Assembly: GCA_963836775.1 (NCBI GenBank)
Contig: CAWIKR010000003.1
Coordinates: 124,001-188,000, forward strand
Origin: DASQPR01 sp963836775
GTDB taxonomy: Bacteria; Actinomycetota; Actinomycetes; Mycobacteriales; Micromonosporaceae
DNA: 64,000 nucleotides
Direction: 5' to 3'
The notes below the pieces were generated by a model. It made no database searches, had not been told where the DNA came from, and was given only the letters and a program-made list of their open reading frames with translations. The position numbers and the translations under genes are program-made. Positions 50,478-58,828 of the stretch are shown here, one piece after another; position 1 is the first letter of the stretch; the number at the start of each line of letters is the position of its first letter.

Positions 50478-52964
50478 ATGCAGGCTCTCTTCGAAATCCC
50501 AGCGGATCAACCGGAACCCGGTTCGGGCTCGACTTCCTCGAGCGGCTCCGGGCGGCCGGACAATGCGCCACGCCCCACCGATGCGGTGCGGTCCGGTCCC
50601 GGCCCGACCCGCCCGACGTCCCGGTTTCTGGACCCTCAAGCCCTGCTGATCGGTCTGAATGACCAGCAGCGGGCGGCGGTGGTGCACGAAGGTTCGCCGC
50701 TGCTGATCGTGGCCGGCGCCGGTTCCGGCAAGACCCGGGTGCTGGCTCACCGGATCGCCTATCTCTTGGCGGCCCGCGACGTGCATCCGGGTGAGGTGAT
50801 CGCGATCACCTTCACCAACAAGGCGGCCGGCGAGATGAAGGAGCGGGTGGCGGCCCTGGTCGGCCCGCGCGCCCGGATGATGTGGGTGTCGACGTTCCAC
50901 GCTGCCTGCGTGCGGATCCTGCGGGCCGAGCACGAGCACGCTGGTCTCAAGTCCAGCTTCTCGATCTACGATGCCGACGATTCCCGTCGGCTGATGCACC
51001 TGGTCGGTCGCGAGCTCGACCTGGACCCGAAGCGGTTCTCGGCGCGCACCCTGGCCGCGGCCGTGTCCAACCTCAAAAATGAGCTGATCGATCCGGAGAC
51101 CGCGACCCGAGATGCGCAGGGATCGCATGCGCGGTCGATCGCTGAGGCCTATGTCCTCTATCAGCGACGGCTGGCCGAGGCTCAGGCGCTCGACTTCGAC
51201 GACCTCATCATGACGGTCGTTCATCTGCTGCAGGCGTTTCCGGATGTGGCTGAGAAATACCGGCGCCGGTTCCGGCACGTCCTGGTCGACGAATACCAGG
51301 ACACCAACCACGCCCAATACGTGCTGATCCGCGAGCTGGTGGGGCCGGACGGCGGTGCCGTGCCACCCGGCGAGTTGTGCGTCGTCGGCGACGCCGACCA
51401 GTCGATTTATGCGTTCCGCGGTGCCACCATCCGCAATATCCTGGAGTTCGAGCGCGACTACCCGACTGCCCGCACGATCCTGCTGGAGCAGAATTACCGG
51501 TCGACGCAGACGATCTTGTCCGCGGCCAACGCCGTGATCGATCGCAACACCGCCCGCAAACCCAAGCGGCTGTGGAGCGAGTCCGGCGACGGCGAGCAGA
51601 TCGTGGGCTATGTCGCCGACACCGAGCACGCCGAGGCCGACTGGGTGGCCCGCGAGATCGATCGGCTCAGTGATGCCGGGGAGGCCCGGCCCGGCGATGT
51701 CGCGGTGTTCTACCGGACCAATGCTCAGTCCCGGGTCTTCGAAGAAGTGTTCATCCGCACCGGCCTGCCCTACAAGGTGGTCGGCGGCGTCCGGTTCTAC
51801 GAGCGCAAGGAGGTTCGGGACGCGCTGGCTTACCTGCGCGCGATCGCCAACCCGGACGATACGGTCAACCTGCGCCGGATTCTGAACACTCCGCGCCGGG
51901 GCATCGGCGACCGCGCCGAGGCCTGCGTCGAGGCTCTGGCCGCGCGCGATCGGGTCGGATTCAACGCCGCGCTGCGCCGAGCCAGCGACGCGCCCGGCAT
52001 GGCACCGCGATCAGCGAAGGCGATCGGCGAGTTCGTCGCGCTCATGGACGAGTTGCGCGAGATGGCCGAGACGGCGACTCCGGAAGACGTGCTGGAGGCT
52101 GCGCTCGCTCGCACCAACTACCTGCCGGAGCTGGAGGAGAGCCTGGATCCGCAGGACGCCGGCCGGGTGGAGAATCTCCGCGAGCTCGTCTCGGTCGCCC
52201 GGGAATACACCGAACGGATCCTGGCCAGTGATTTCGGGCCGGCCGACGAGGACGACGACATCGACGCGCCGCCGCCGATCCCGAGCCTCGCCGGGTTCCT
52301 GGAGCAGGTGTCACTCGTGGCCGACGCCGATGAGGTGCCCAGTGACGACCCCAACCACCAGGGCGTCGTCACGTTGATGACGCTGCACACGGCCAAGGGC
52401 CTGGAATTTCCGGTGGTGTTCCTGACCGGCATGGAAGAGGGCATCTTCCCGCACGAGCGGTCCCTGGGCAATCCGCAGGAGCTGGAGGAGGAGCGCCGGC
52501 TGGCCTATGTCGGCATCACCCGGGCGCGCAAGCGGCTCTACATCTCCCGGGCAGTCACCCGGACGGCGTGGGGCTCACCGCAGTTCTATCCGGCGTCCCG
52601 GTTCCTCGACGAGCTGCCGATTCCGTTGACTCGCTGGGAGCGCACCGAGGGCGCCTACACATCCTGGCGCGGCACCGGTGGTGGCGTCGGTGGCCGGGCC
52701 GCCAGCGGCTTCACCGGTGGCACACCGAAGGCGGCGCAGATCGCCGAGCGGATCGGTGTCTCGGCGAGCCAGCTGCGGACGGCGAGCGAGCTCAGCACCA
52801 ACGTGCCCACGCTGACCCCGGGTGACCGGGTCAATCACCAGCGCTGGGGTCTGGGCCGAGTGGTCGCCGTGCAGGGTTCGGGCGTCCGGGCCCAGGCGCA
52901 GATCGACTTCGGCGACCAGACGATGTGGATCGTGTTGCGGCACGCCCCGATCGAGAAGATCTGA
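50478..52964 (+). CDS. pcrA: ATP-dependent DNA helicase PcrA/UvrD
   Basis: The 828-residue superfamily 1A helicase acts in repair and in displacing RecA or RNA polymerase. Motifs in order: Q-motif LNDQQRAAVVHEG, motif I VAGAGSGKTRVL, motif Ia ITFTNKAAGEM, motif II VLVDEYQDTNHAQ, motif III VVGDADQSIYAFRGA, motif IV LLEQNYRST, motif V VTLMTLHTAKGLEFPVVFL, motif VI EERRLAYVGITRARKRLY. A C-terminal Tudor-like module (LTPGDRVNHQRWGLGRVV) ends the protein. The ~45-residue N-terminal extension is disordered. No LexA box is visible upstream. Confidence 0.95.
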   Translation: MQALFEIPADQPEPGSGSTSSSGSGRPDNAPRPTDAVRSGPGPTRPTSRFLDPQALLIGLNDQQRAAVVHEGSPLLIVAGAGSGKTRVLAHRIAYLLAARDVHPGEVIAITFTNKAAGEMKERVAALVGPRARMMWVSTFHAACVRILRAEHEHAGLKSSFSIYDADDSRRLMHLVGRELDLDPKRFSARTLAAAVSNLKNELIDPETATRDAQGSHARSIAEAYVLYQRRLAEAQALDFDDLIMTVVHLLQAFPDVAEKYRRRFRHVLVDEYQDTNHAQYVLIRELVGPDGGAVPPGELCVVGDADQSIYAFRGATIRNILEFERDYPTARTILLEQNYRSTQTILSAANAVIDRNTARKPKRLWSESGDGEQIVGYVADTEHAEADWVAREIDRLSDAGEARPGDVAVFYRTNAQSRVFEEVFIRTGLPYKVVGGVRFYERKEVRDALAYLRAIANPDDTVNLRRILNTPRRGIGDRAEACVEALAARDRVGFNAALRRASDAPGMAPRSAKAIGEFVALMDELREMAETATPEDVLEAALARTNYLPELEESLDPQDAGRVENLRELVSVAREYTERILASDFGPADEDDDIDAPPPIPSLAGFLEQVSLVADADEVPSDDPNHQGVVTLMTLHTAKGLEFPVVFLTGMEEGIFPHERSLGNPQELEEERRLAYVGITRARKRLYISRAVTRTAWGSPQFYPASRFLDELPIPLTRWERTEGAYTSWRGTGGGVGGRAASGFTGGTPKAAQIAERIGVSASQLRTASELSTNVPTLTPGDRVNHQRWGLGRVVAVQGSGVRAQAQIDFGDQTMWIVLRHAPIEKI

Positions 52965-53006
52965 CGGTCCGGCGCCTCGCAGCGGAGTCGAGGCGCGTCG
53001 GAATAG

Positions 53007-53039
53007 CAAAAGCACCGGCGATCATCGCCGGTGCTTTTG
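53007..53039. terminator. Bidirectional terminator between pcrA and the M23 gene
   Basis: CAAAAGCACCGGCGA and its exact 15-bp complement are separated by a TCA loop. A run of A on the left and T on the right serves both convergent genes. Confidence 0.85.
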
Positions 53040-53056
53040 GCTGAAGATCGTGGTGA

Positions 53057-53740
53057 TTACGGCGTCAGCGAATCCTGCTTGATCGTGACGTTGACGCCGT
53101 GCTCGAAGAGGAACTTGGTGGCGTCCACGGCCTTGCCGTTGCTGCGCAGCTCGAAGTGCACGTGCGGGCTGAAGGAATAACCGGTGTTGCCGGTCAGCGC
53201 CAGCAGATCGCCGGCCTCGACCGTGTCGCCTTCCTTCACCATCAGCTTGGAGGCGTGACCGTAGACCAGCTCAAGGCCGTTGCCGGCGTCGATGATCACG
53301 GTGTAGCCGTAAGCTCCATACCACCGAGCAAGCGTCACGTTGCCCCCGTGGGCGGCGTAGAACGGAGTGCCCTCCGGCGCGGCCAGCTCCAGGCTGGCTG
53401 ACGTCAGAGTGCCCGGACGCTCGCCCCAGGGCGCGGTGGTGATCTTGTAGTTGGTCATCGGCAGGAGCCAGATGTCCGAAGTGACCGCGGCCGAACTGTC
53501 GGTGCGGTCGGTCGATCGGTTGGGCCGATCGATGGCCTGTGCTCGCGAAGCCGAGGTGCCGCTGAGTGCGGCGAGATTGCCCGAGTCGACCTTCATGTCG
53601 GGCATCGCGGCGGCGGTCGCTAGAGCGACAACGCCGGCACCAACAAGAGCTGTGGTGGCAACCGCGGCGTATCTGCTCCGCGGCGGGGTCGGAACCCGGC
53701 GGCGACCTCTATATCGGTCCCGCTCTTTCCGAGAACTCAC
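53057..53740 (-). CDS. Membrane-anchored LytM/M23-type protein with altered zinc ligands
   Basis: About 227 residues: a basic start, a TM anchor (about 24-45), a linker, and an M23 domain (about 100-220). The fold is clear (ELAAPEGTPFYAAHGGNV, YTVIIDAGNGLELVYGHASK, LTGNTGYSFSPHVHFELR). The first zinc motif HxGxD of active M23 enzymes is replaced by SASLE (His to Ser, Asp to Glu), while HVHF remains. It is probably non-catalytic, like LytM-domain amidase activators. GTG 53740 has GGAGGG five bases upstream. The leader carries a structured element. Confidence 0.85.
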   Translation of the reverse strand: MSSRKERDRYRGRRRVPTPPRSRYAAVATTALVGAGVVALATAAAMPDMKVDSGNLAALSGTSASRAQAIDRPNRSTDRTDSSAAVTSDIWLLPMTNYKITTAPWGERPGTLTSASLELAAPEGTPFYAAHGGNVTLARWYGAYGYTVIIDAGNGLELVYGHASKLMVKEGDTVEAGDLLALTGNTGYSFSPHVHFELRSNGKAVDATKFLFEHGVNVTIKQDSLTP

Positions 53741-53754
53741 GCACACCCTCCGAA

Positions 53755-53846
53755 GTCGGTGGTTGCGGGCACCGAGCGGTTGGGGGACCGCTGTGGGGGT
53801 GGGGCCCGCACTGTCATCCAGGTGTCGCGCAGATGACAACCACGAC
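53755..53846 (-). ncRNA. Compact three-way-junction RNA element in the M23 5' leader
   Basis: Reading the minus strand: GTC-GTGGT pairs with ACCAC-C-GAC (P1, 8 bp with one bulge). Inside are P2, TGTCATC/GATGACA with a 13-base loop, then one G, then P3, TGCGGGC/GCCCGCA, which encloses P4, AGCGGT/ACCGCT. The stems abut with almost no unpaired bases. P1 ends six bases before the GGAGGG ribosome site. The loop of P2 also contains CGACAC, complementary to GTGTCG at the 5' end. It does not match the c-di-AMP (ydaO) consensus as I know it. Confidence 0.5.
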
Positions 53847-53876
53847 ACCGTAGCCAATCCGTTATGGCGAAGGCAA
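53847..53876 (-). promoter_or_regulatory. Possible promoter of the M23 gene
   Basis: On the minus strand, TTGCCT (53876-53871) and TACGGT (53852-53847) are 18 bases apart. Transcription would begin at about 53840, the start of the structured leader. Confidence 0.4.
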
Positions 53877-54067
53877 GCCGCACCGCGGGCCAAATCCCAA
53901 GTCAGTGCGATTGTGCGTCGTACGGATGATGCCACCTCAACCTGCAGGACGTGTGGTAGCTACGTGTTAGCCAGCTCGAATGCCTGTCCCGAAGGGCGCG
54001 CGATCGGGTCGACGGGTTACCGTTCGTTCAGGAGTTGGCGAACGTTCCTCTCAAAGGAGTCTCATCG

Positions 54068-54472
54068 ATGAGCTCACGCATTCGGGTCGTCGTGGCGAAG
54101 CCTGGTCTTGACGGTCACGACCGAGGCGCGAAGGTGGTGGCCCGGGCCTTGCGCGATGCCGGTATGGAGGTCATCTATACCGGTTTGCACCAGACCCCGG
54201 AGCAGATCGTAGAGACCGCAATCCAGGAGGACGCCGACGCTGTCGGGCTGTCGGTGCTGTCCGGCGCCCACATGACGCTGTTCCGCCGGGTGATCGAGCT
54301 GCTCAACGAGCGCGGCGCGGCCGACATGGTGGTCTTCGGCGGCGGGATCATCCCGGACGCGGACATTCCCGAGCTCACCACCATCGGTGTAGCCAAGATC
54401 TTCACGCCGGGTGCGACGACGCAGTCGATCGTCGATTGGGTGCGCGGTCACGTAGCCACCCCGGTCGGCTAA
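54068..54472 (+). CDS. Cobalamin-binding domain protein (methylmalonyl-CoA mutase C-terminal type)
   Basis: The 134-residue protein consists only of the B12-binding fold: KPGLDGHDRGAKVVARAL carries the DxHxxG motif (Asp15, His17, Gly20), GLSVLSGAH the SxL motif and VVFGGGIIP the GG motif. Free-standing forms act as small subunits of acyl-CoA mutases; no large subunit is in the window. AAAGGAG lies eight bases before the ATG. It precedes the succinyl-CoA synthetase genes, which fits propionate/succinyl-CoA metabolism. Confidence 0.85.
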   Translation: MSSRIRVVVAKPGLDGHDRGAKVVARALRDAGMEVIYTGLHQTPEQIVETAIQEDADAVGLSVLSGAHMTLFRRVIELLNERGAADMVVFGGGIIPDADIPELTTIGVAKIFTPGATTQSIVDWVRGHVATPVG

Positions 54473-55188
54473 CTCCAACCAGCCCGCCAACCCTCGCCGC
54501 CCGTGCTCAAGGTTCGCAACCCGGGAACGTCGCCACGGCCGCTTTCCGCGACCACGTGACTCCATTTGCTCTTGCTCAACGAACCCGGCGCACGATGAGG
54601 CCGGCCACGCGGTCGGACCGAGACTTGCGTCCTCATGCCCGATAAAGAGGGCTGAGGACCTGACGGGAGCCACCTCAAGCACGAGCGAAGCGGAGTGCAG
54701 TCGCCGAGTCAGGTAATCGGACCGACGGTGCGAGCGTCGCGGCGCGATGCCGAACCAACGCGAAACGCGGGAAGACATAGTGAGGGGTCGGACCCACCCC
54801 TCACAGGCCCGACCCCTCGATGCACGATGCCCCGCCGCCACCCCTCGACCGACAGGGCATCGGCCGTACTTGTTGCCGACCCGATCTCCCTGGCCGACAT
54901 TTGACTCAACGATGCCTGCGCGGGCTGGTTACGCGGGCCGATCTAGAGATTTACAACCCGAATGGGTGTATTGACCCAGGCGAACGTCGATGGCTGTGCG
55001 TTATCACACACGGCGCACCCTTGGGTTTGTGGCCACTCGAAGCGTCGATAAGCTGCGGGCGAAGTAAGCCTGGTTCGGCGTACGACGCGCGATGCTGGAA
55101 ACGACGCGGTGCGACGGCGCCACAAACCCAAGACCGACTCTGGCCGGCGGGTGCCGGCAGAGCAGACATGACAGAACGGGACGCTTAC
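54473..55188 (+). promoter_or_regulatory. 716-bp intergenic region upstream of sucC with alternative hairpins
   Basis: No gene is supported on either strand. Two mutually exclusive hairpins share a 5' arm: TGAGGGGT (54781-54788) with ACCCCTCA (54796-54803), or GAGGGGTCGG (54782-54791) with CCGACCCCTC (54809-54818). A third stem, CGATGCCC/GGGCATCG, spans 54825-54862. A perfect 14-bp inverted repeat, CTTGGGTTTGTGGC (55020-55033) with its complement (55119-55132), lies near sucC. The region may be a regulatory leader or contain a small RNA. Confidence 0.4.
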
Positions 55189-56367
55189 GTGGACCTGTAC
55201 GAGTACCAGGGGCGCGACCTGTTCGCCCGGCACGGCTTGCCGGTGCTGGACGGCGGCGTGGCCACCACTCCGGAAGAGGCTCGGGCCATCGCCGAGCGAC
55301 TGGGCGGCCGCGTGGTCGTCAAGGCTCAGGTGAAGGTCGGCGGCCGTGGCAAGGCCGGCGGCGTGAAGCTGGCCGCGAACGCCGACGAGGCGCAGGCGCG
55401 GGCGACCGACATTCTGGGCATGGACATCAAGGGCCACACCGTGCACAAGGTGATGGTCACCGAGACCGCGGACATCCTCGAGGAGTACTACTTCTCCTAC
55501 CTGCTGGACCGCGCGAACCGGACGTTCCTGTGCATCGCCAGCGTCGCCGGCGGTATGGAGATCGAGCAGGTCGCCCACGAGGCCCCGGAGAAGGTCGCCA
55601 AGGTCGCGATCGACGCGAACAAGGGTGTGGACGCCGCCACCGCCCGGGAGATCGTGACCACCGCCGGCTTCCCGGCCGACGTCGCCGACCAGATCGCCGA
55701 GATCGCCGTTTCGCTGTGGAACACGTTCGTCTCCGAGGACGCGCTCCTCGTCGAGGTGAACCCGCTGGCGAAGGTCGCCGACGGCCGGGTCCTGCTGCTG
55801 GACGCGAAGATCACCTTCGACGGCAACGCCGGCTTCCGACACCCGGACCACGACGCGCTGGAAGACAAGGCGTCGGTGGATCCGCTGGAGCAGCGCGCCA
55901 AGGAGCGCGACCTGAACTACGTGAAGCTGGACGGCACCGTCGGCATCATCGGAAACGGCGCCGGCCTGGTCATGTCGACGCTGGACGTGGTGGCCTACGC
56001 GGGTGAGCAGTTCGGTGGGGTCCGCCCCGCCAACTTCCTGGACATCGGCGGTGGCGCGAGCGCGGCCGTGATGGCCAACGGCCTGGAGATCGTGCTCTCC
56101 GACCCGGCGGTCAAGAGCGTCTTCGTCAACGTGTTCGGTGGCATCACCGCCTGCGACGAGGTCGCCAACGGCATCATCCACGCACTCGGCATGCTGGCCG
56201 AGCGCGGCGAGGCGGTCACCAAGCCGCTGGTCGTCCGGCTGGACGGCAACAACGCCGAGGCGGGGCGTCACATCCTCGACACGGCGAACAACCCGCTGGT
56301 CGAGCGGGTCGACACGATGGACGGTGCCGCCAAGCGCGCGGCCGAGCTCGCTGCTGCGGGGGCATGA
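55189..56367 (+). CDS. sucC: Succinyl-CoA synthetase (ADP/GDP-forming) beta subunit
   Basis: It forms succinate and nucleoside triphosphate from succinyl-CoA in the TCA cycle, with SucD. The 392-residue protein starts DLYEYQGRDLFARHGLPVL and has the ATP-grasp motif VVKAQVKVGGRGKAGGVKLA and the C-terminal FLDIGGGASA and NVFGGITACDEVA. I prefer the GTG at 55189 because family members begin MDLYEYQ. An ATG 21 bases earlier is in frame. The stop is one base before the sucD ATG. Confidence 0.93.
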   Translation: MDLYEYQGRDLFARHGLPVLDGGVATTPEEARAIAERLGGRVVVKAQVKVGGRGKAGGVKLAANADEAQARATDILGMDIKGHTVHKVMVTETADILEEYYFSYLLDRANRTFLCIASVAGGMEIEQVAHEAPEKVAKVAIDANKGVDAATAREIVTTAGFPADVADQIAEIAVSLWNTFVSEDALLVEVNPLAKVADGRVLLLDAKITFDGNAGFRHPDHDALEDKASVDPLEQRAKERDLNYVKLDGTVGIIGNGAGLVMSTLDVVAYAGEQFGGVRPANFLDIGGGASAAVMANGLEIVLSDPAVKSVFVNVFGGITACDEVANGIIHALGMLAERGEAVTKPLVVRLDGNNAEAGRHILDTANNPLVERVDTMDGAAKRAAELAAAGA

Positions 56368-56368
56368 C

Positions 56369-57256
56369 ATGGCAATCTGGTTGACGAAAGACTCCAAGGT
56401 CATCGTTCAGGGTATGACCGGCTCCGAGGGCTCGAAGCACACCCGCCGCATGCTCAAGGCCGGCACGAACATCGTCGGCGGCGTGACGCCGGGCAAGGGC
56501 GGCCAGGAGATCGACTTCGACGGCGCCAAGGTTCCGGTGTTCAACTCGGTCTCCGAGGCGATGGCCGCGACCGGTGCCGACACCACGGTGATCTTCGTTC
56601 CGCCGAAGTTCGCCAAGGGCGCCGTGGTCGAGGCGATCGACGCCGGCATCGACCTCGCGGTGGTGATCACCGAGGGCATCCCGGTGCACGACTCCACCGC
56701 GTTCTGGGCGCACAACGTCGCGTCCGGCAGCAAGACCCGCATCGTCGGGCCGAACTGCCCGGGCCTGGCCTCGCCGGGCGCCTCCAACGCCGGCATCATC
56801 CCGGCCGACATCACGCCGCCCGGCCGCATCGGCCTGGTGTCGAAGTCCGGCACGCTGACCTACCAGCTGATGTACGAGCTGCGCGAGTTCGGCTTCTCGA
56901 CCTCCGTCGGCATCGGCGGTGACCCGGTCATCGGCACCACTCACATCGACGCGCTCGAGGCGTTCCAGAACGACCCGGACACCGACGCCATCGTGATGAT
57001 CGGCGAGATCGGTGGCGACGCCGAGGAGCGCGCCGCGGCGTTCATCAAGGCGAACGTGACCAAGCCGGTGGTCGGTTACATCGCCGGCTTCACCGCGCCG
57101 GAGGGCAAGACGATGGGCCATGCCGGCGCCATCATCTCCGGGTCGGCCGGCACCGCTGACGCCAAGAAGGAAGCCCTCGAGGCGGCCGGTGTCAAGGTCG
57201 GCAAGACGCCGAGCGAGACGGCACAGCTGATGCGCGAGATCATGCAGTCGCTCTGA
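56369..57256 (+). CDS. sucD: Succinyl-CoA synthetase alpha subunit
   Basis: The 295-residue alpha subunit binds CoA and carries the phosphohistidine. VIVQGMTGSEGSKHTRRML is the CoA-binding start, RIVGPNCPGLASPG and VSKSGTLTYQ follow, and the active-site histidine is in KTMGHAGAIISGSAG (His251). It is translationally coupled to sucC. A terminator follows within 50 bases. Confidence 0.95.
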   Translation: MAIWLTKDSKVIVQGMTGSEGSKHTRRMLKAGTNIVGGVTPGKGGQEIDFDGAKVPVFNSVSEAMAATGADTTVIFVPPKFAKGAVVEAIDAGIDLAVVITEGIPVHDSTAFWAHNVASGSKTRIVGPNCPGLASPGASNAGIIPADITPPGRIGLVSKSGTLTYQLMYELREFGFSTSVGIGGDPVIGTTHIDALEAFQNDPDTDAIVMIGEIGGDAEERAAAFIKANVTKPVVGYIAGFTAPEGKTMGHAGAIISGSAGTADAKKEALEAAGVKVGKTPSETAQLMREIMQSL

Positions 57257-57300
57257 GCGACGCCTGGTCGTACGATCAGCCACAATTAAATGATCACAGC

Positions 57301-57337
57301 GGAACGGCCGGTCGGCATGACCGGTCGTCCGTCTTTT
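57301..57337 (+). terminator. sucCD terminator
   Basis: ACGGCCGGTC-GGCAT-GACCGGTCGT forms a 10-bp stem (one G-T pair) followed by CCGTCTTTT. It lies 45 bases after the sucD stop. Confidence 0.75.
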
Positions 57338-57353
57338 GAGAGAGTCGAAGACG

Positions 57354-58661
57354 ATGCCAGCCTCGGACGAGCCCCGTCACGATGAACCGCTCGACGGCGG
57401 TTCCTCGGATGGCGCGTCCGCCGCGGACCAGGCATCGACCGACTTGCGGGACGACATCGGCAACCGGCCGACGGTGGCGCTGCCGGCTCAGCGCGGCCGG
57501 TTGGCGCGCTCGGACCCGGCACGGCGCCGGGCACCGCTCGCGGTGGCCGCCGCAATCAACGCGAGCTGGGCGGCGCTGCTCGGCTTCCTGCCAATCCTCG
57601 GCATCGTCGCGGCGGTCACCCTGGTCGGCCCGGCGCGGCCGCCGCTCGGCGACACCACGCGGTACGCATTAGCCGCGTGGTTGTTGTCGCACGGCGTTCC
57701 GCTGCGGATCGCCGGTGCGCCGCTGGCCGTGATCCCGCTGCTGCTCACGGCCTTCATCTGGTGGCGGCTGCTGCGTGCCGGCCGGAACACGGTCCGGGCG
57801 ATCGGCGGACGCGGATCACGCAACTGGTCCACGGTGGCCGGTGTCGGCGGTGTCGTCGCGCTGACCTACGGCATTCTCGGGCTTCTGGCGGGCGTACTCA
57901 TGCGGGGGTCCGGTCTTGCCATCCCGGACCTCGGGTCGCTGGCGGCGCCGCTGCGTGCGGGCCTGACGCTCGCGGTCTTCAGTGGCGTGGCGGCGGCGCT
58001 CGGCGCCGGATCGGCGACCGGTGCCACCCGATGGTTGTGGGACCACGTGCCGGCGGTGATCCGCGACGGCGTCCGGGGCGCGGTCATCTCGGCGTATCTG
58101 CTGCTCGCGATCGGCGCGCTGGCGGCCGGAATCGCCATCGCGGTGTCCGGTGGCGAGGCCGACGACGTGCTGGTCAGCTATCACGCCGGGGTCGCCGGCC
58201 AAGCCGGTCTGGTGGCGTTGTGCTTGGTGTATTCGCCGAACGTCGCGGTCTGGGCGAGCGCCTTCATCGCCGGACCGGGCTTCACTCTGACGGTGGTCCC
58301 CGCACTGCCGGTCTTCGCCGGATTGCCGGGCCGGGCGGTGACCGGGTTCGGGCAGTTGCTGCTCGCCGTCCCGCTGATTGCCGGAGCCGCCGGTGGCGCG
58401 GCTCTGGTCCGCAAACCCGCGGTCGCCCGTCGGGTGCTCGGTGATTGGCGCCGGATCCTGCCGATGGCCGTCGTTGCTGGTCTGGTCACCGCGGCCGGGC
58501 TGGCGGCGCTGAGCTTCCTGGCCGCCGGTTCGCTCGGCACCGACCTGCTGATCGGTCAGGTCGGCTGGCAATATCCGGCGATCACCGGGATCGGTGTCGG
58601 GGCCGGCGTGCTCATGGGTCTGATCGTGGTGCGGGTGGTCGGGATTCGCCGCCGCCTCTGA
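57354..58661 (+). CDS. DUF6350-type multi-TM membrane protein
   Basis: The 435-residue protein has a disordered N-terminus of ~60 residues and about ten TM helices. It sits between sucD and purN, the usual place of the actinobacterial DUF6350 family. Motifs such as VLVSYHAGVAGQAGLVALCL and YSPNVAVWASAFIAGPGF agree with what I recall of that family. Function unknown. The start could be a TTG 18 bases upstream. Confidence 0.75.
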   Translation: MPASDEPRHDEPLDGGSSDGASAADQASTDLRDDIGNRPTVALPAQRGRLARSDPARRRAPLAVAAAINASWAALLGFLPILGIVAAVTLVGPARPPLGDTTRYALAAWLLSHGVPLRIAGAPLAVIPLLLTAFIWWRLLRAGRNTVRAIGGRGSRNWSTVAGVGGVVALTYGILGLLAGVLMRGSGLAIPDLGSLAAPLRAGLTLAVFSGVAAALGAGSATGATRWLWDHVPAVIRDGVRGAVISAYLLLAIGALAAGIAIAVSGGEADDVLVSYHAGVAGQAGLVALCLVYSPNVAVWASAFIAGPGFTLTVVPALPVFAGLPGRAVTGFGQLLLAVPLIAGAAGGAALVRKPAVARRVLGDWRRILPMAVVAGLVTAAGLAALSFLAAGSLGTDLLIGQVGWQYPAITGIGVGAGVLMGLIVVRVVGIRRRL

Positions 58662-58781
58662 CCGCGGCCACGGCGCGACTCGGTGCGTGGCGGATCGCCG
58701 CCATGACGGGCATCCGCCGCGCCGCCGCCTGGCCCGGCAATGGTCTGGCAGGCCCTTTTGTCATTTTGACGTGCGACGTGA

Positions 58782-58815
58782 GACGGCCTCTTCGCGTGGA
58801 TGCGGAGAGGCCGTC
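58782..58815. terminator. Hairpin after the Pro-rich membrane gene
   Basis: GACGGCCTCT and AGAGGCCGTC form a perfect 10-bp stem. On the minus strand AT-rich sequence (CAAAATGACAAAAG) follows at some distance. It lies 14 bases beyond the minus-strand stop. Confidence 0.65.
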
Positions 58816-58828
58816 GGCTCGCAAGCGA

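Noticed and set aside
53755..53846. A ydaO-type c-di-AMP riboswitch
   Set aside because: The gene context fits, but the conserved unpaired elements of that class, as I know them, are missing on the sense strand.
54781..54862. The actinobacterial 6C RNA
   Set aside because: Stem-loops are present, but not the two loops with runs of six cytosines that define that RNA.
54820..55188. An N-terminal extension of SucC from upstream in-frame starts
   Set aside because: SucC proteins start at MDLYEYQ; the upstream codons encode Cys/Arg/Gly-rich sequence unlike any SucC.
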